NCBI GenBank assembly: GCA_015061575.1
Contig: SUWF01000008.1
Location: forward strand, 1-64,000
Direction: 5' to 3'
From: Lentisphaerota bacterium
GTDB lineage: Bacteria; Verrucomicrobiota; Lentisphaeria; Victivallales; Victivallaceae
Length of the DNA stretch: 64,000 bases
The notes under the pieces are model-generated. The model ran no database searches, was not told the DNA's origin, and saw only the letters and a program-made list of their open reading frames with translations. This document shows positions 57,669 through 64,000 of the stretch, one piece after another (within the stretch, counting starts at the first letter, position 1; each line of letters opens with the position of its first letter). Made by a program: the position numbers and the translations under genes.

Positions 57669-58319
57669 TCAGAAAGTTAATGTGGCGTGTTGGGCGAGAT
57701 TTTCCAGATGCGCAGTATCGTTCCAGCTTATCAGCTGCCAGCCGCCGGGGCGCTTTTGAAATGTTGATATACTGGCGTTGCCGCACAACGGTTTGATGTT
57801 GGTACTGTTGATTGGGCCGACCGTATGCCGGAACATTCGCTGCATGACTCCGCCATGGGTGATGATCAACAGCCGTTTACCCAAATTATCTGCGGCGGTT
57901 TTTTCCATAAAAGTGCTTATGCGTTCTTGAAATTCACCCGAATTTTCGCCGCCCGGGATCTCCGGTACCGGACCATCGATTTTAAATGCATTGAGCATAT
58001 TCGGGTAAAAGTTGCGCAGCTCTTCAAAGCTTTTGCCCTGCAGTTCACCCAAATGCCATTCCCGTAACTCTGCTGTGTGATTGATGGCAAGCTCCGGATG
58101 ATATTTCATGATCGCCTGAGCCGTTACCACCGTTCGTGATAGATCGCTGCACCACGCTGCATCAAAGTGTTGATTGCGCAAGCGTTCAGCCAGAGCACGA
58201 GCCTGCTCCAGACCCTGTTCATCCAGCGGCCAATCCATCTGTCCCTGCAGGATGCCGCTCAAATTGGCCGTAGTCTGGCCATGGCGCACGACCAGAAATT
58301 CGCAAATATTCTTATCCAT
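57669..58319 (-). CDS. Histidine phosphatase (phosphoglycerate mutase-like)
   Basis: A 216-residue protein of the histidine phosphatase superfamily. The catalytic RHG is in FLVVRHGQTTANLSGILQG near residue 12, Glu in ELREWHLGELQG, and the second His in LLIITHGGVMQR. This branch includes cofactor-dependent mutases, fructose-2,6-bisphosphatase-like and alpha-ribazole phosphatases. Start MDKNICEF at 58319 puts RHG at the usual place; an ATG at 58376 would add 19 hydrophobic residues and cannot be excluded. Confidence 0.88.
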   Translation of the reverse strand: MDKNICEFLVVRHGQTTANLSGILQGQMDWPLDEQGLEQARALAERLRNQHFDAAWCSDLSRTVVTAQAIMKYHPELAINHTAELREWHLGELQGKSFEELRNFYPNMLNAFKIDGPVPEIPGGENSGEFQERISTFMEKTAADNLGKRLLIITHGGVMQRMFRHTVGPINSTNIKPLCGNASISTFQKRPGGWQLISWNDTAHLENLAQHATLTF

Positions 58320-58390
58320 AAAAATCCAGTTGAAAAAAGCGGCAGAAATCAAGATCCCTGCCGCATATTTGCTCAAAATTGTATTGATTT

Positions 58391-59053
58391 TCAGCAGAAT
58401 TCCAACACGCCGAAATCTTCCGGCTTATGGAAATTCAGTTCCCGAACCGGGTTCCAGCTGATCCAGTGCGGATGGCTGGTGGCATCGCCGCACTTATAAG
58501 CATTCATTCGCCAGAATGTGCCGGGTTGGGGCAGGGCGCAGCTGGTGTATTTTTGGATCAGAGCGTAAGGCACAAAGAACCCGACCCGGTAGGTCACTTT
58601 TTCGGTGATTTCCGGCTCGATGGTATCGGGCAGGGTGTGGAATTTTTCCAGCATGAGCATATCTTCTTCGGGCAGAATAACAAAGTCCTTGAAGCCGCCG
58701 GCCACCCGGGAATTGTCCCGCACATAATAAAGGAGCATACCTTTACCGGCGTTCATTTCCAGATTGAAATATCCGGCTCCGGGCAGTTCAAAAAAGAATT
58801 CCACACAGCTGTCCCGGCAGACGGAATCCTGAAAGTTGTTATGTACGCAGCGGACATACTGATCATTGACCTGAAAAAGTCCATAGATACCCTTGTCGGT
58901 ATACTGCAATTTGAGTTCAGTTTCGGGGCGGTGATTGCTGCTTTCGATGCGTGCATTAACGATTTTCAGAGCTTCCACATCTTTCCAGCAAGCGGAATTC
59001 CAATCCGCAGTAATATCCACAGCACCGGCTGCCGGTTTGATTTGATACTTCAT
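58391..59053 (-). CDS. CBM9/DOMON-like carbohydrate-binding protein without signal peptide
   Basis: A 220-residue beta-rich protein that appears to be a single CBM9-like domain (YGLFQVNDQYVRC, DSCVEFFFELPG, YFNLEMNAGKG, FWRMNAYKCGD, HWISWNP). It resembles the N-terminal region of the protein at 4479-6185 but stands alone. No signal peptide is seen, so it would be cytoplasmic unless exported another way. The gene is downstream of the small RNA candidate. Confidence 0.8.
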   Translation of the reverse strand: MKYQIKPAAGAVDITADWNSACWKDVEALKIVNARIESSNHRPETELKLQYTDKGIYGLFQVNDQYVRCVHNNFQDSVCRDSCVEFFFELPGAGYFNLEMNAGKGMLLYYVRDNSRVAGGFKDFVILPEEDMLMLEKFHTLPDTIEPEITEKVTYRVGFFVPYALIQKYTSCALPQPGTFWRMNAYKCGDATSHPHWISWNPVRELNFHKPEDFGVLEFC

Positions 59054-59245
59054 AATAGTGATTCCTTTTATTAAATAGTGGTATATTCAATATAACAGAA
59101 AAATCTGAAAATCCAAATTATTCAGCAAAAAAATTGCCAATTTCTTCTCTTGATGATTGTCGTTATTGTTTTGCAGCAAAATAGACTTTCAAGAGTTTTA
59201 TCCGATATTTTGCAAGTATGGCCGGTTTTCTCTGATAATGTGTTT

Positions 59246-59373
59246 AAAAAAGAACCGGCGCAGGTGGGGGGAACGCTGCGCCGGCAAGAACGAACACCTG
59301 TAACACCCAAGGGGAGGCGGGGAACCTAATTAAGTATAGCGAGTATTGCAGGCTTAATCGTTCGTCCTTGTAC
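59246..59373 (-). ncRNA. Candidate free-standing small RNA (about 128 nt) with C-rich loops
   Basis: On the minus strand a promoter (59406-59379) is followed by a likely start near 59373. The RNA closes with CAAGGACGAAC (59370-59360) pairing with GUUCGUUCUUG (59295-59285). Inside are AUUAAG/CUUAAU and a possible CCUG/CAGG pseudoknot. It ends in a strong terminator: CCGGCGCAG/CTGCGCCGG (59284-59255) then TTCTTTTTT. Unpaired C-rich stretches (GGUUCCCCGCCUCCCCUU and GUUCCCCCC) resemble anti-Shine-Dalgarno seed loops of trans-acting sRNAs. No known RNA family recognised; no ORF inside has support. Confidence 0.7.
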
Positions 59374-59378
59374 CTATT

Positions 59379-59406
59379 AATATAGTCGTGATTTTGAAAT
59401 TTTCAA
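59379..59406 (-). promoter_or_regulatory. Promoter of the small RNA candidate
   Basis: On the minus strand TTGAAA (59406-59401), 16 nt, TATATT (59384-59379). The predicted start is 6-8 nt downstream, just before the closing stem. Confidence 0.7.
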
Positions 59407-59471
59407 CTGAAATTTTGAAAAAAATCGCTTTTTTTGTCATATTTCAGCTTCAAACCGCTCTTTTGCTGAAA

Positions 59472-60287
59472 TCATTTCTCCGGATCGTCGGGATTTCCGG
59501 AATCTGCTTCCACGGCTGTAGCAGGGGCAGCGGCATCTTCAGCTGGTTCTTCCGGCAGCAAGGCGAGGTAAAAATTGGCACCAAAAGCACACAGCAGCGG
59601 CAATATTGCTATGATCAGCAACGCCGACAAAAGTATTCCCAGCCAGAACAGAGTAAGCGCAGCAACCAAATTGAGCAGGAGTGTAATGCTGATAATAAGT
59701 ACGCCCCACAATAACGTGTAGCCAAACAAGCGGAGTTTGTAGCCGTAAATAAGTTCAATACTCTTTTGCATGGCATTGCGCACTGACATGGCCGGAGCAT
59801 CCAGCATAATGTAATAGGTCATGCTGTAGCGATAAGTGGCGCTGATCGGCAGGAACAGCAGTATTATCAGCAGGGCAGAGAACAGTAATGTGATCCATAC
59901 TGCAGGATGCTGGTTGTGTTGCGAAACATAATACCCGAACAAACCAATCAATGCTATTCCCGGCAGCGCCCACAAAAACACAAAGATCCCCACCCGCAGG
60001 CAGCCCCAGAGCATCCTCCAGTATTGACGGAATGGTTCAAAGAGCGAACTTACCGGAGCAGCTTCATTGCGGCTGGCCCGCAAATAAAATAACATCATAC
60101 CTACATTCAGCGGAAACAGCAGCCAGCCGCTGAGCAATTGTACGATCGGTATAAAGTTGACCGCAAGATTGACAGCTCCGGCGATGCAAAATAAGAGGAG
60201 CCCTTTCCAGTAATGGCCTTTAAGGCTTTGACTGCTGCGTTTGATCAAGGCGGCAAAACTGATTTCTCTGACGGACTTGTTGCACAT
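59472..60287 (-). CDS. Polytopic membrane protein (DUF975-like)
   Basis: A 271-residue protein with about six membrane spans and an acidic C-terminal tail (PEEPAEDAAAP...). The start region (SFAALIKRSSQSLKGHYWKGLLLF) and the amphipathic AMSVRNAMQKSIELIYGYKLRLF resemble DUF975-type integral membrane proteins of unknown function. Good AAAGGA before ATG 60287. No partner is evident. Confidence 0.7.
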   Translation of the reverse strand: MCNKSVREISFAALIKRSSQSLKGHYWKGLLLFCIAGAVNLAVNFIPIVQLLSGWLLFPLNVGMMLFYLRASRNEAAPVSSLFEPFRQYWRMLWGCLRVGIFVFLWALPGIALIGLFGYYVSQHNQHPAVWITLLFSALLIILLFLPISATYRYSMTYYIMLDAPAMSVRNAMQKSIELIYGYKLRLFGYTLLWGVLIISITLLLNLVAALTLFWLGILLSALLIIAILPLLCAFGANFYLALLPEEPAEDAAAPATAVEADSGNPDDPEK

Positions 60288-60438
60288 GATAGTATTTTCC
60301 TTTCCCCCGGTCGGGATTTGTTTTAATCAATGAATCAACTCCAAGCTAATATAAGTTCACGGGGGCGCAAATGCAAATCCTTAATCGTTTGATCATGTCG
60401 TTTTTCTGCATTTTTTATTTAAGTCGTATTTGGCCAAA

Positions 60439-62205
60439 TCAATCAGTCTGTTTTTTTATGATCAACTGAACAAAGCGTACCGGACGGCGTGAGTTCAAAT
60501 GCTGAAAGACGATCCGGCATTTTCCAGCTGGCGCAGTAAAGCTGATTTCTCGCTGCCTGGGGTGGAGTTTTTGTCCGTTGCAGTAAATCGTATCGGGCAG
60601 GGTGCCCTGCAAGGTTATGGCCTGACCGCCGGTAAACTCCGCAACTACTGTCAGAGATTCCTTGTTGACCACTTTGCCGGAAACCTTAAACACTGTTTCC
60701 CGATAGTTGAGCTGGGTGGATGCCGGGGCAAAAACAGCCGGATCAAGTGCAGTATCGGGCAGCGAAAGTTTTTCCAAATCCTGCGTTGTAAACTTTTGTT
60801 GGGCGCAGAATACTTTTAGTGAATCAGATGGTTGCGGCGGAGTCTGCAATGTGTGCTGGACCCAGAGGCGGGCGTTTTCCTGATTCCGTAAAAAATCCAT
60901 CTGCAGGGCGGTCAACTGTATGCCGGTACTTTTTCCGGCCGGATGGGGGGTAAGTTTCCACTCGCGACTGTATTGGTTATGGATAGTGCCGACCTCGGTG
61001 AAAATCGTTTCTTCGGCAAAGTCCGGCGGCAGATGCAAAATAAACCGGACGTTTTCCAACGGGGCAGCTGTGTTGACGACCTCCAAGCGGACACGGTCAG
61101 GCTCAGGAAAGGATAATTTTGCCTTGATTTCCGGAAAAATTTCATTGCTGCCATTGGGATTGGCAACGGCAATTTTAGCGGGGAGCTTTCGGGTATGAGC
61201 AATGGCAACAGATTTGCCGCTGCACTCAGCCCAGAGCGGTGTATCGCTGCCCAAATATTCCGGCATCGGCAGTTGTACTGTGAATTCAACCTGGTTGGCG
61301 TTGACTTTTTTATCAATTACTTTGGCGTATTTGTGCATATAGGCGTAAGCTAAAAACTCATTTTCGTTGCAATACCACCAATCCGGCCGGTGCGCATATT
61401 TTTTCATAGATTTTTCCAACTCCGCAAAGTCTTTGTCGGAGTGCCAGACGTGGATACCCAAATTCATGTGAGCGGTTTTACCGGGAGCGGGCATGAACTT
61501 TTTTACATAAAAATCAAACTTTTTAGTGCTGGTGTTCCGGTCGCCGGGAGTGATGATGCGGCCTTCAGTAGTAAAAAAATCATTACCGGGGATCTTGTTC
61601 AAACGGGGCGTGCTCTTGCCGGGGCCGCCAAGAATCCCGGTGCGGCGCATGCAAGTGCTGAAGTCATGGGCTGTTTCCGGATAAAAGGTGGTGGCAAAAC
61701 TGCCGCCGGGGAATATAAATGCCGTTACGGTCTGGTGGGATAATCTTTCCAGCAATATTCTATTGGCCATCATTTCGTAAAAGATACCATTGGGGGTCAA
61801 GCTTGATAAATTGTAATGATGCAAAGTGTGATTGCCGATGGTAAAACCATCCTTGCAGAGTTCACCTAACACTGTCTGCTTGAACTTTTCGGAGGGCTGG
61901 AGCAAATAAAAAGTGCCTTTGTAGCCATATTGCTGCATCAGTTTTTTCATCCGGAGATTGGCAACGTTATTGTCATCCCAGCGGCAGGAAAACGCAACTT
62001 TTTTACCGGGCGGCAAAGGCAGAAACCTCAAATCAGCCTGAGCTGCTGCTGCCGGTGAATCGCACTCAACAGAAACTTTGACTTCATACGACTTCAGCGG
62101 ATAGCCAGACTCATTGCCTGCTCCGCAAACTGAACTGCCTGCCAGAGTCAACAGCATAAGTGTAATAAGAATCCGGATGGGGAAAATCAGGCGGAGTTTG
62201 CTCAT
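60439..62205 (-). CDS. Secreted polysaccharide deacetylase-like (NodB) protein
   Basis: A 588-residue protein with a signal peptide (core IRILITLMLLTLAGSSVCGA). The NodB domain lies at about residues 65-290: the Asp pair in SCRWDDNN, the H-x3-H-type metal site GNHTLHH, and FIFPGGS. The C-terminal 300 residues are beta-rich, possibly carbohydrate-binding. It would de-N-acetylate a surface or host glycan. It is divergent from the LacI regulator with the AAAACGTTTT operator, a plausible controller. Confidence 0.85.
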   Translation of the reverse strand: MSKLRLIFPIRILITLMLLTLAGSSVCGAGNESGYPLKSYEVKVSVECDSPAAAAQADLRFLPLPPGKKVAFSCRWDDNNVANLRMKKLMQQYGYKGTFYLLQPSEKFKQTVLGELCKDGFTIGNHTLHHYNLSSLTPNGIFYEMMANRILLERLSHQTVTAFIFPGGSFATTFYPETAHDFSTCMRRTGILGGPGKSTPRLNKIPGNDFFTTEGRIITPGDRNTSTKKFDFYVKKFMPAPGKTAHMNLGIHVWHSDKDFAELEKSMKKYAHRPDWWYCNENEFLAYAYMHKYAKVIDKKVNANQVEFTVQLPMPEYLGSDTPLWAECSGKSVAIAHTRKLPAKIAVANPNGSNEIFPEIKAKLSFPEPDRVRLEVVNTAAPLENVRFILHLPPDFAEETIFTEVGTIHNQYSREWKLTPHPAGKSTGIQLTALQMDFLRNQENARLWVQHTLQTPPQPSDSLKVFCAQQKFTTQDLEKLSLPDTALDPAVFAPASTQLNYRETVFKVSGKVVNKESLTVVAEFTGGQAITLQGTLPDTIYCNGQKLHPRQREISFTAPAGKCRIVFQHLNSRRPVRFVQLIIKKQTD

Positions 62206-62366
62206 ATAATACTCCTTTCTTCATTGAAATATATTGATAACAGATTTGCTGTGATAATGTAGCACAAATTGATGATTTTGTCAAATTATCTGCCGGAGAT
62301 ATAAATAGAACCGGTGTGCAGTATGGTGCAATGCAGGAATTTTTTAGAAAAAATTTTTGTTCACCC

Positions 62367-62413
62367 TTGACAAAGTATAATTTTTGGTGTATACTTTATT
62401 AAAACGTTTTAAT
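62367..62413 (+). promoter_or_regulatory. Strong promoter with a 16-bp LacI-type palindrome at the start site
   Basis: TTGACA (62367-62372), 17 nt, TATACT (62390-62395). The perfect palindrome ATTAAAACGTTTTAAT (62398-62413) follows immediately over the expected transcription start. The central CG fits LacI-family operators, suggesting autorepression by the downstream gene. Confidence 0.8.
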
Positions 62414-62436
62414 TAATATTTCAGATCGAGCTTTTT

Positions 62437-63528
62437 ATGCAGAAAATGCAGGGTAAAATCCGGCTTAAAGACATTGCAGCGGCGTTGAATGTATCCACTG
62501 CAACGGTGTCGCTTTGCTTGAATGAACGTCAGAGCCGGTATCAGGTCAATGCCGATACGGTTGCCAAAGTGCGGGAGTTTGCGGCCAAGGTCGGCTATGT
62601 GCCGGATCGCAATGCAAGGAACCTCAAGCGGGGTATCCGGCGGTGCGTGGGCTTGCTGACCAACCGGCACTGGCGGGCAGGGCAGAAGTGTCTGCCCGCG
62701 GTGTTCGCTGCCGAACAGCAGCTCAGCAGCTGCGGTATTGAGTGCCGGCAATTGAGTGCCCGCAACCACCTTGAGGGGTTGTCGCAGCTGCGGGAACTGG
62801 GCTGCAGCGAAGTTATTGTATTTGAACCGGTCATCGAAGATCCTGCTGTTGGCAGTGTAAGCTGGCAGCCGGACGATTTGGTGCAGCGTTTTCCGGGGCT
62901 GAAAATATATTCAGTTGATTATTCCGTAAACAATCAGCTGCCGCCGCCGGATAAATCGGGATTGATCAAGCGGTTTGGGGTTAAAGTTTGGGATTTTCAG
63001 CAGCAGCTGGTGCAGATCATGCAAAAGTACTATCCCGGCGAGATCATGCTGCACTCGTGGCGGTGCAGTCAGCTTTTGGCCCGGGAGTTGCGGCAGCGCA
63101 ATCCGGAGCTGATTTTTGAGGTGGATGCCGAAAACCCTTTCAAAATCGGTATTGCCGGAGCGCAAAAATATTTGCGATTGCGCAATAAATACAATATCCG
63201 CAACGTCTTTTGGGGCGATGACCGCATGGCATGCGGGTTTATCAATGAATTGCTCAAATACGGTGTTTCCGTTCCCGGCGAAGTTAATGTAATAAGCTTT
63301 GACAATCTGGAATTTGCCCAGTATTTGACTATTCCGCTGACCACTTGGGGGGTGCCGATTTTGCGCCACACTCAGGCCGTGGTAGATTCCATAATCCATC
63401 AAAGCGAGCTGTCGGATACGATTTCGCTGCCGGTGCTGTCACCGGGCGGTTCGGCGGCATTGACACCAGCTATGCTTGACGAATTGCAAAAATATTGTCA
63501 TATTTCCAGTGAGGAAGATGTTATATAA
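62437..63528 (+). CDS. LacI-family transcriptional regulator
   Basis: A 363-residue regulator. The DNA-binding part reads IRLKDIAAALNVSTATVSLCLN, then VGYVPDRNARNLKRG. The sensor domain is shorter in motifs than typical LacI and resembles XylR-like sensors (FWGDDRMACGFINELLKYGVSVPGEVNVISFDN). It is the likely binder of the palindrome at 62398-62413. Divergent from the deacetylase gene and followed by a pseudopilin gene, a common pairing of regulator and surface functions in this window. Confidence 0.92.
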   Translation: MQKMQGKIRLKDIAAALNVSTATVSLCLNERQSRYQVNADTVAKVREFAAKVGYVPDRNARNLKRGIRRCVGLLTNRHWRAGQKCLPAVFAAEQQLSSCGIECRQLSARNHLEGLSQLRELGCSEVIVFEPVIEDPAVGSVSWQPDDLVQRFPGLKIYSVDYSVNNQLPPPDKSGLIKRFGVKVWDFQQQLVQIMQKYYPGEIMLHSWRCSQLLARELRQRNPELIFEVDAENPFKIGIAGAQKYLRLRNKYNIRNVFWGDDRMACGFINELLKYGVSVPGEVNVISFDNLEFAQYLTIPLTTWGVPILRHTQAVVDSIIHQSELSDTISLPVLSPGGSAALTPAMLDELQKYCHISSEEDVI

Positions 63529-63574
63529 AAGAGTCAATACTTAATAAATAACCATAAAACGAAAGGTTGAAGTT

Positions 63575-64000
63575 ATGAAAAACTCCCAACAAGATGTCAA
63601 GGTCAACGCCGCCCATGGGCGGGTAAAGGTTTGCAGAACCTTTACCCTTATTGAACTTTTGGTGGTAATTGCCATCATTGCCATTTTGGCAGCGATGCTG
63701 CTGCCGGCTCTTTCCGCCGCTCGGGAACGCGCCCGGGGCGCCAACTGTATTGCCAAACTCAAACAAATCGGCTTGGCTGTACACATGTATGCAGACACCA
63801 ATAACGGCAACGTGCCGGTCGGATGCCGGGCCGGTTGTGAGGCCAAAGGATGTATCTTGATGATGCAGAATAAATTTGGTACTAATAATACTATGGCCAA
63901 TCCGGTTCTTCTGTTGCTGACCAGCGGCTGCTTCCCGGTGGAGGAATTCCCCAGCGGCTATACTTCAGCGCACAGCGTGGCTAAAGTCAAAATGTGTCGC
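63575..64000 (+). CDS. Pseudopilin-like (DUF1559-type) protein, cut by the right edge
   Basis: The start [10 protein letters not shown] at 63575 is preceded by AAAGG. The prepilin motif [26 protein letters not shown] begins at residue 23, followed by [19 protein letters not shown]. The residue before the Phe is Thr, not Gly. 142 codons are visible and the C-terminus lies outside. The 22-residue leader is longer than a normal prepilin leader and is encoded by two adjacent palindromes. Homologous to the pseudopilins at 26848 and 35570. Confidence 0.88.
   Translation, partial: MKNSQQDVKVNAAHGRVKVCRTFTLIELLVVIAIIAILAAMLLPALSAARERARGANCIAKLKQIGLAVHMYADTNNGNVPVGCRAGCEAKGCILMMQNKFGTNNTMANPVLLLLTSGCFPVEEFPSGYTSAHSVAKVKMCR
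63609..63647 (+). repeat. Two adjacent palindromes in the pseudopilin leader
   Basis: CCGCCCATGGGCGG (63609-63622) is followed by GGGTAAAGGTT-TGCAG-AACCTTTACCC (63621-63647). The right arm of the second contains the first codons of FTLIELLVV, as in the gene at 26848. Confidence 0.8.

Noticed and set aside
59246-59373. SRP RNA, RNase P RNA, tmRNA or a riboswitch for the small RNA candidate
   Set aside because: The hallmark sequences (GGAAGGAAGCAGCC-type SRP loop, RNase P core, tmRNA tag frame, common riboswitch cores) are not present, and the terminator closes it off about 190 nt before the next gene.

Overview
The window looks like chromosomal DNA from a Lentisphaerota (Victivallis-like) or closely related PVC-group bacterium. 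This is inferred from gene content, not from a marker gene. It carries three prepilin-like proteins starting with FTLIELLVV, at least one with the C-terminal H-X9-DG motif. It also has several secreted carbohydrate-active enzymes, a GntR-type helix-turn-helix fused to a solute-binding domain, and many one-component sugar regulators (AraC, LacI, IclR, GntR) sitting beside catabolic genes. No rRNA, tRNA, CRISPR array, prophage or transposase was seen.

Layout. 1-7.6 kb: a GH127-type glycosidase running off the left edge, two AraC regulators, a Gfo/Idh oxidoreductase and a CBM9-like/metallophosphoesterase protein. 7.7-11.7 kb: divergent adhE and serC around a repeated dyad. 11.8-16.1 kb: an SBF-type transporter, a GntR regulator, a DapA/NanA-family lyase, and three small Cys-rich proteins of which two are paralogues. 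16.2-21.4 kb: a minus-strand run of zinc ribbon protein, GT39-like transferase, ketopantoate reductase and a complete ZnuABC-like metal importer. 21.6-26.7 kb: secreted phosphoesterase, DUF362/ferredoxin protein, DMT transporter, QueH, and a lone DppB-type permease. 26.7-31.3 kb: an apparent operon with a pseudopilin, lipoprotein binding protein, radical SAM enzyme, FecCD permease and ATPase behind a promoter flanked by two dyads.

31-41.8 kb: a GntR/solute-binding fusion regulator divergent from a heparinase-like lyase, a frameshifted pseudopilin, two amidohydrolases, an IclR/SIS-domain pair with two identical dyads, two Hsp20 chaperones preceded by a hairpin that buries the Shine-Dalgarno, and a GT2-GtrA glycosyltransferase. 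42-46.2 kb: a repeat-rich surface protein followed by an island of long hairpins and REP-like repeats. 46.2-50.9 kb: FHA, ftsH, yggU, ilvH and lacI on the minus strand. 51-58.3 kb: M42 peptidase, TetR, tilS, rdgB, a membrane transferase, a PfkB kinase and a histidine phosphatase. 58.4-64 kb: a CBM9-like protein, a candidate free-standing small RNA, a membrane protein, a secreted polysaccharide deacetylase, a LacI regulator with an autoregulatory-looking operator, and a third pseudopilin cut by the right edge.

The most unusual signals are non-coding or embedded in genes. (1) Tandem short hairpins with different stems but a constant GCTTCA(T/C) linker are inserted in frame inside a pseudopilin gene and generate extra copies of the FTLIELLVV motif. 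(2) A 128-nt minus-strand RNA candidate has its own promoter, closing stem, C-rich loops and terminator. (3) A 22-position hairpin occludes the ribosome binding site of an Hsp20 gene and resembles an RNA thermometer.
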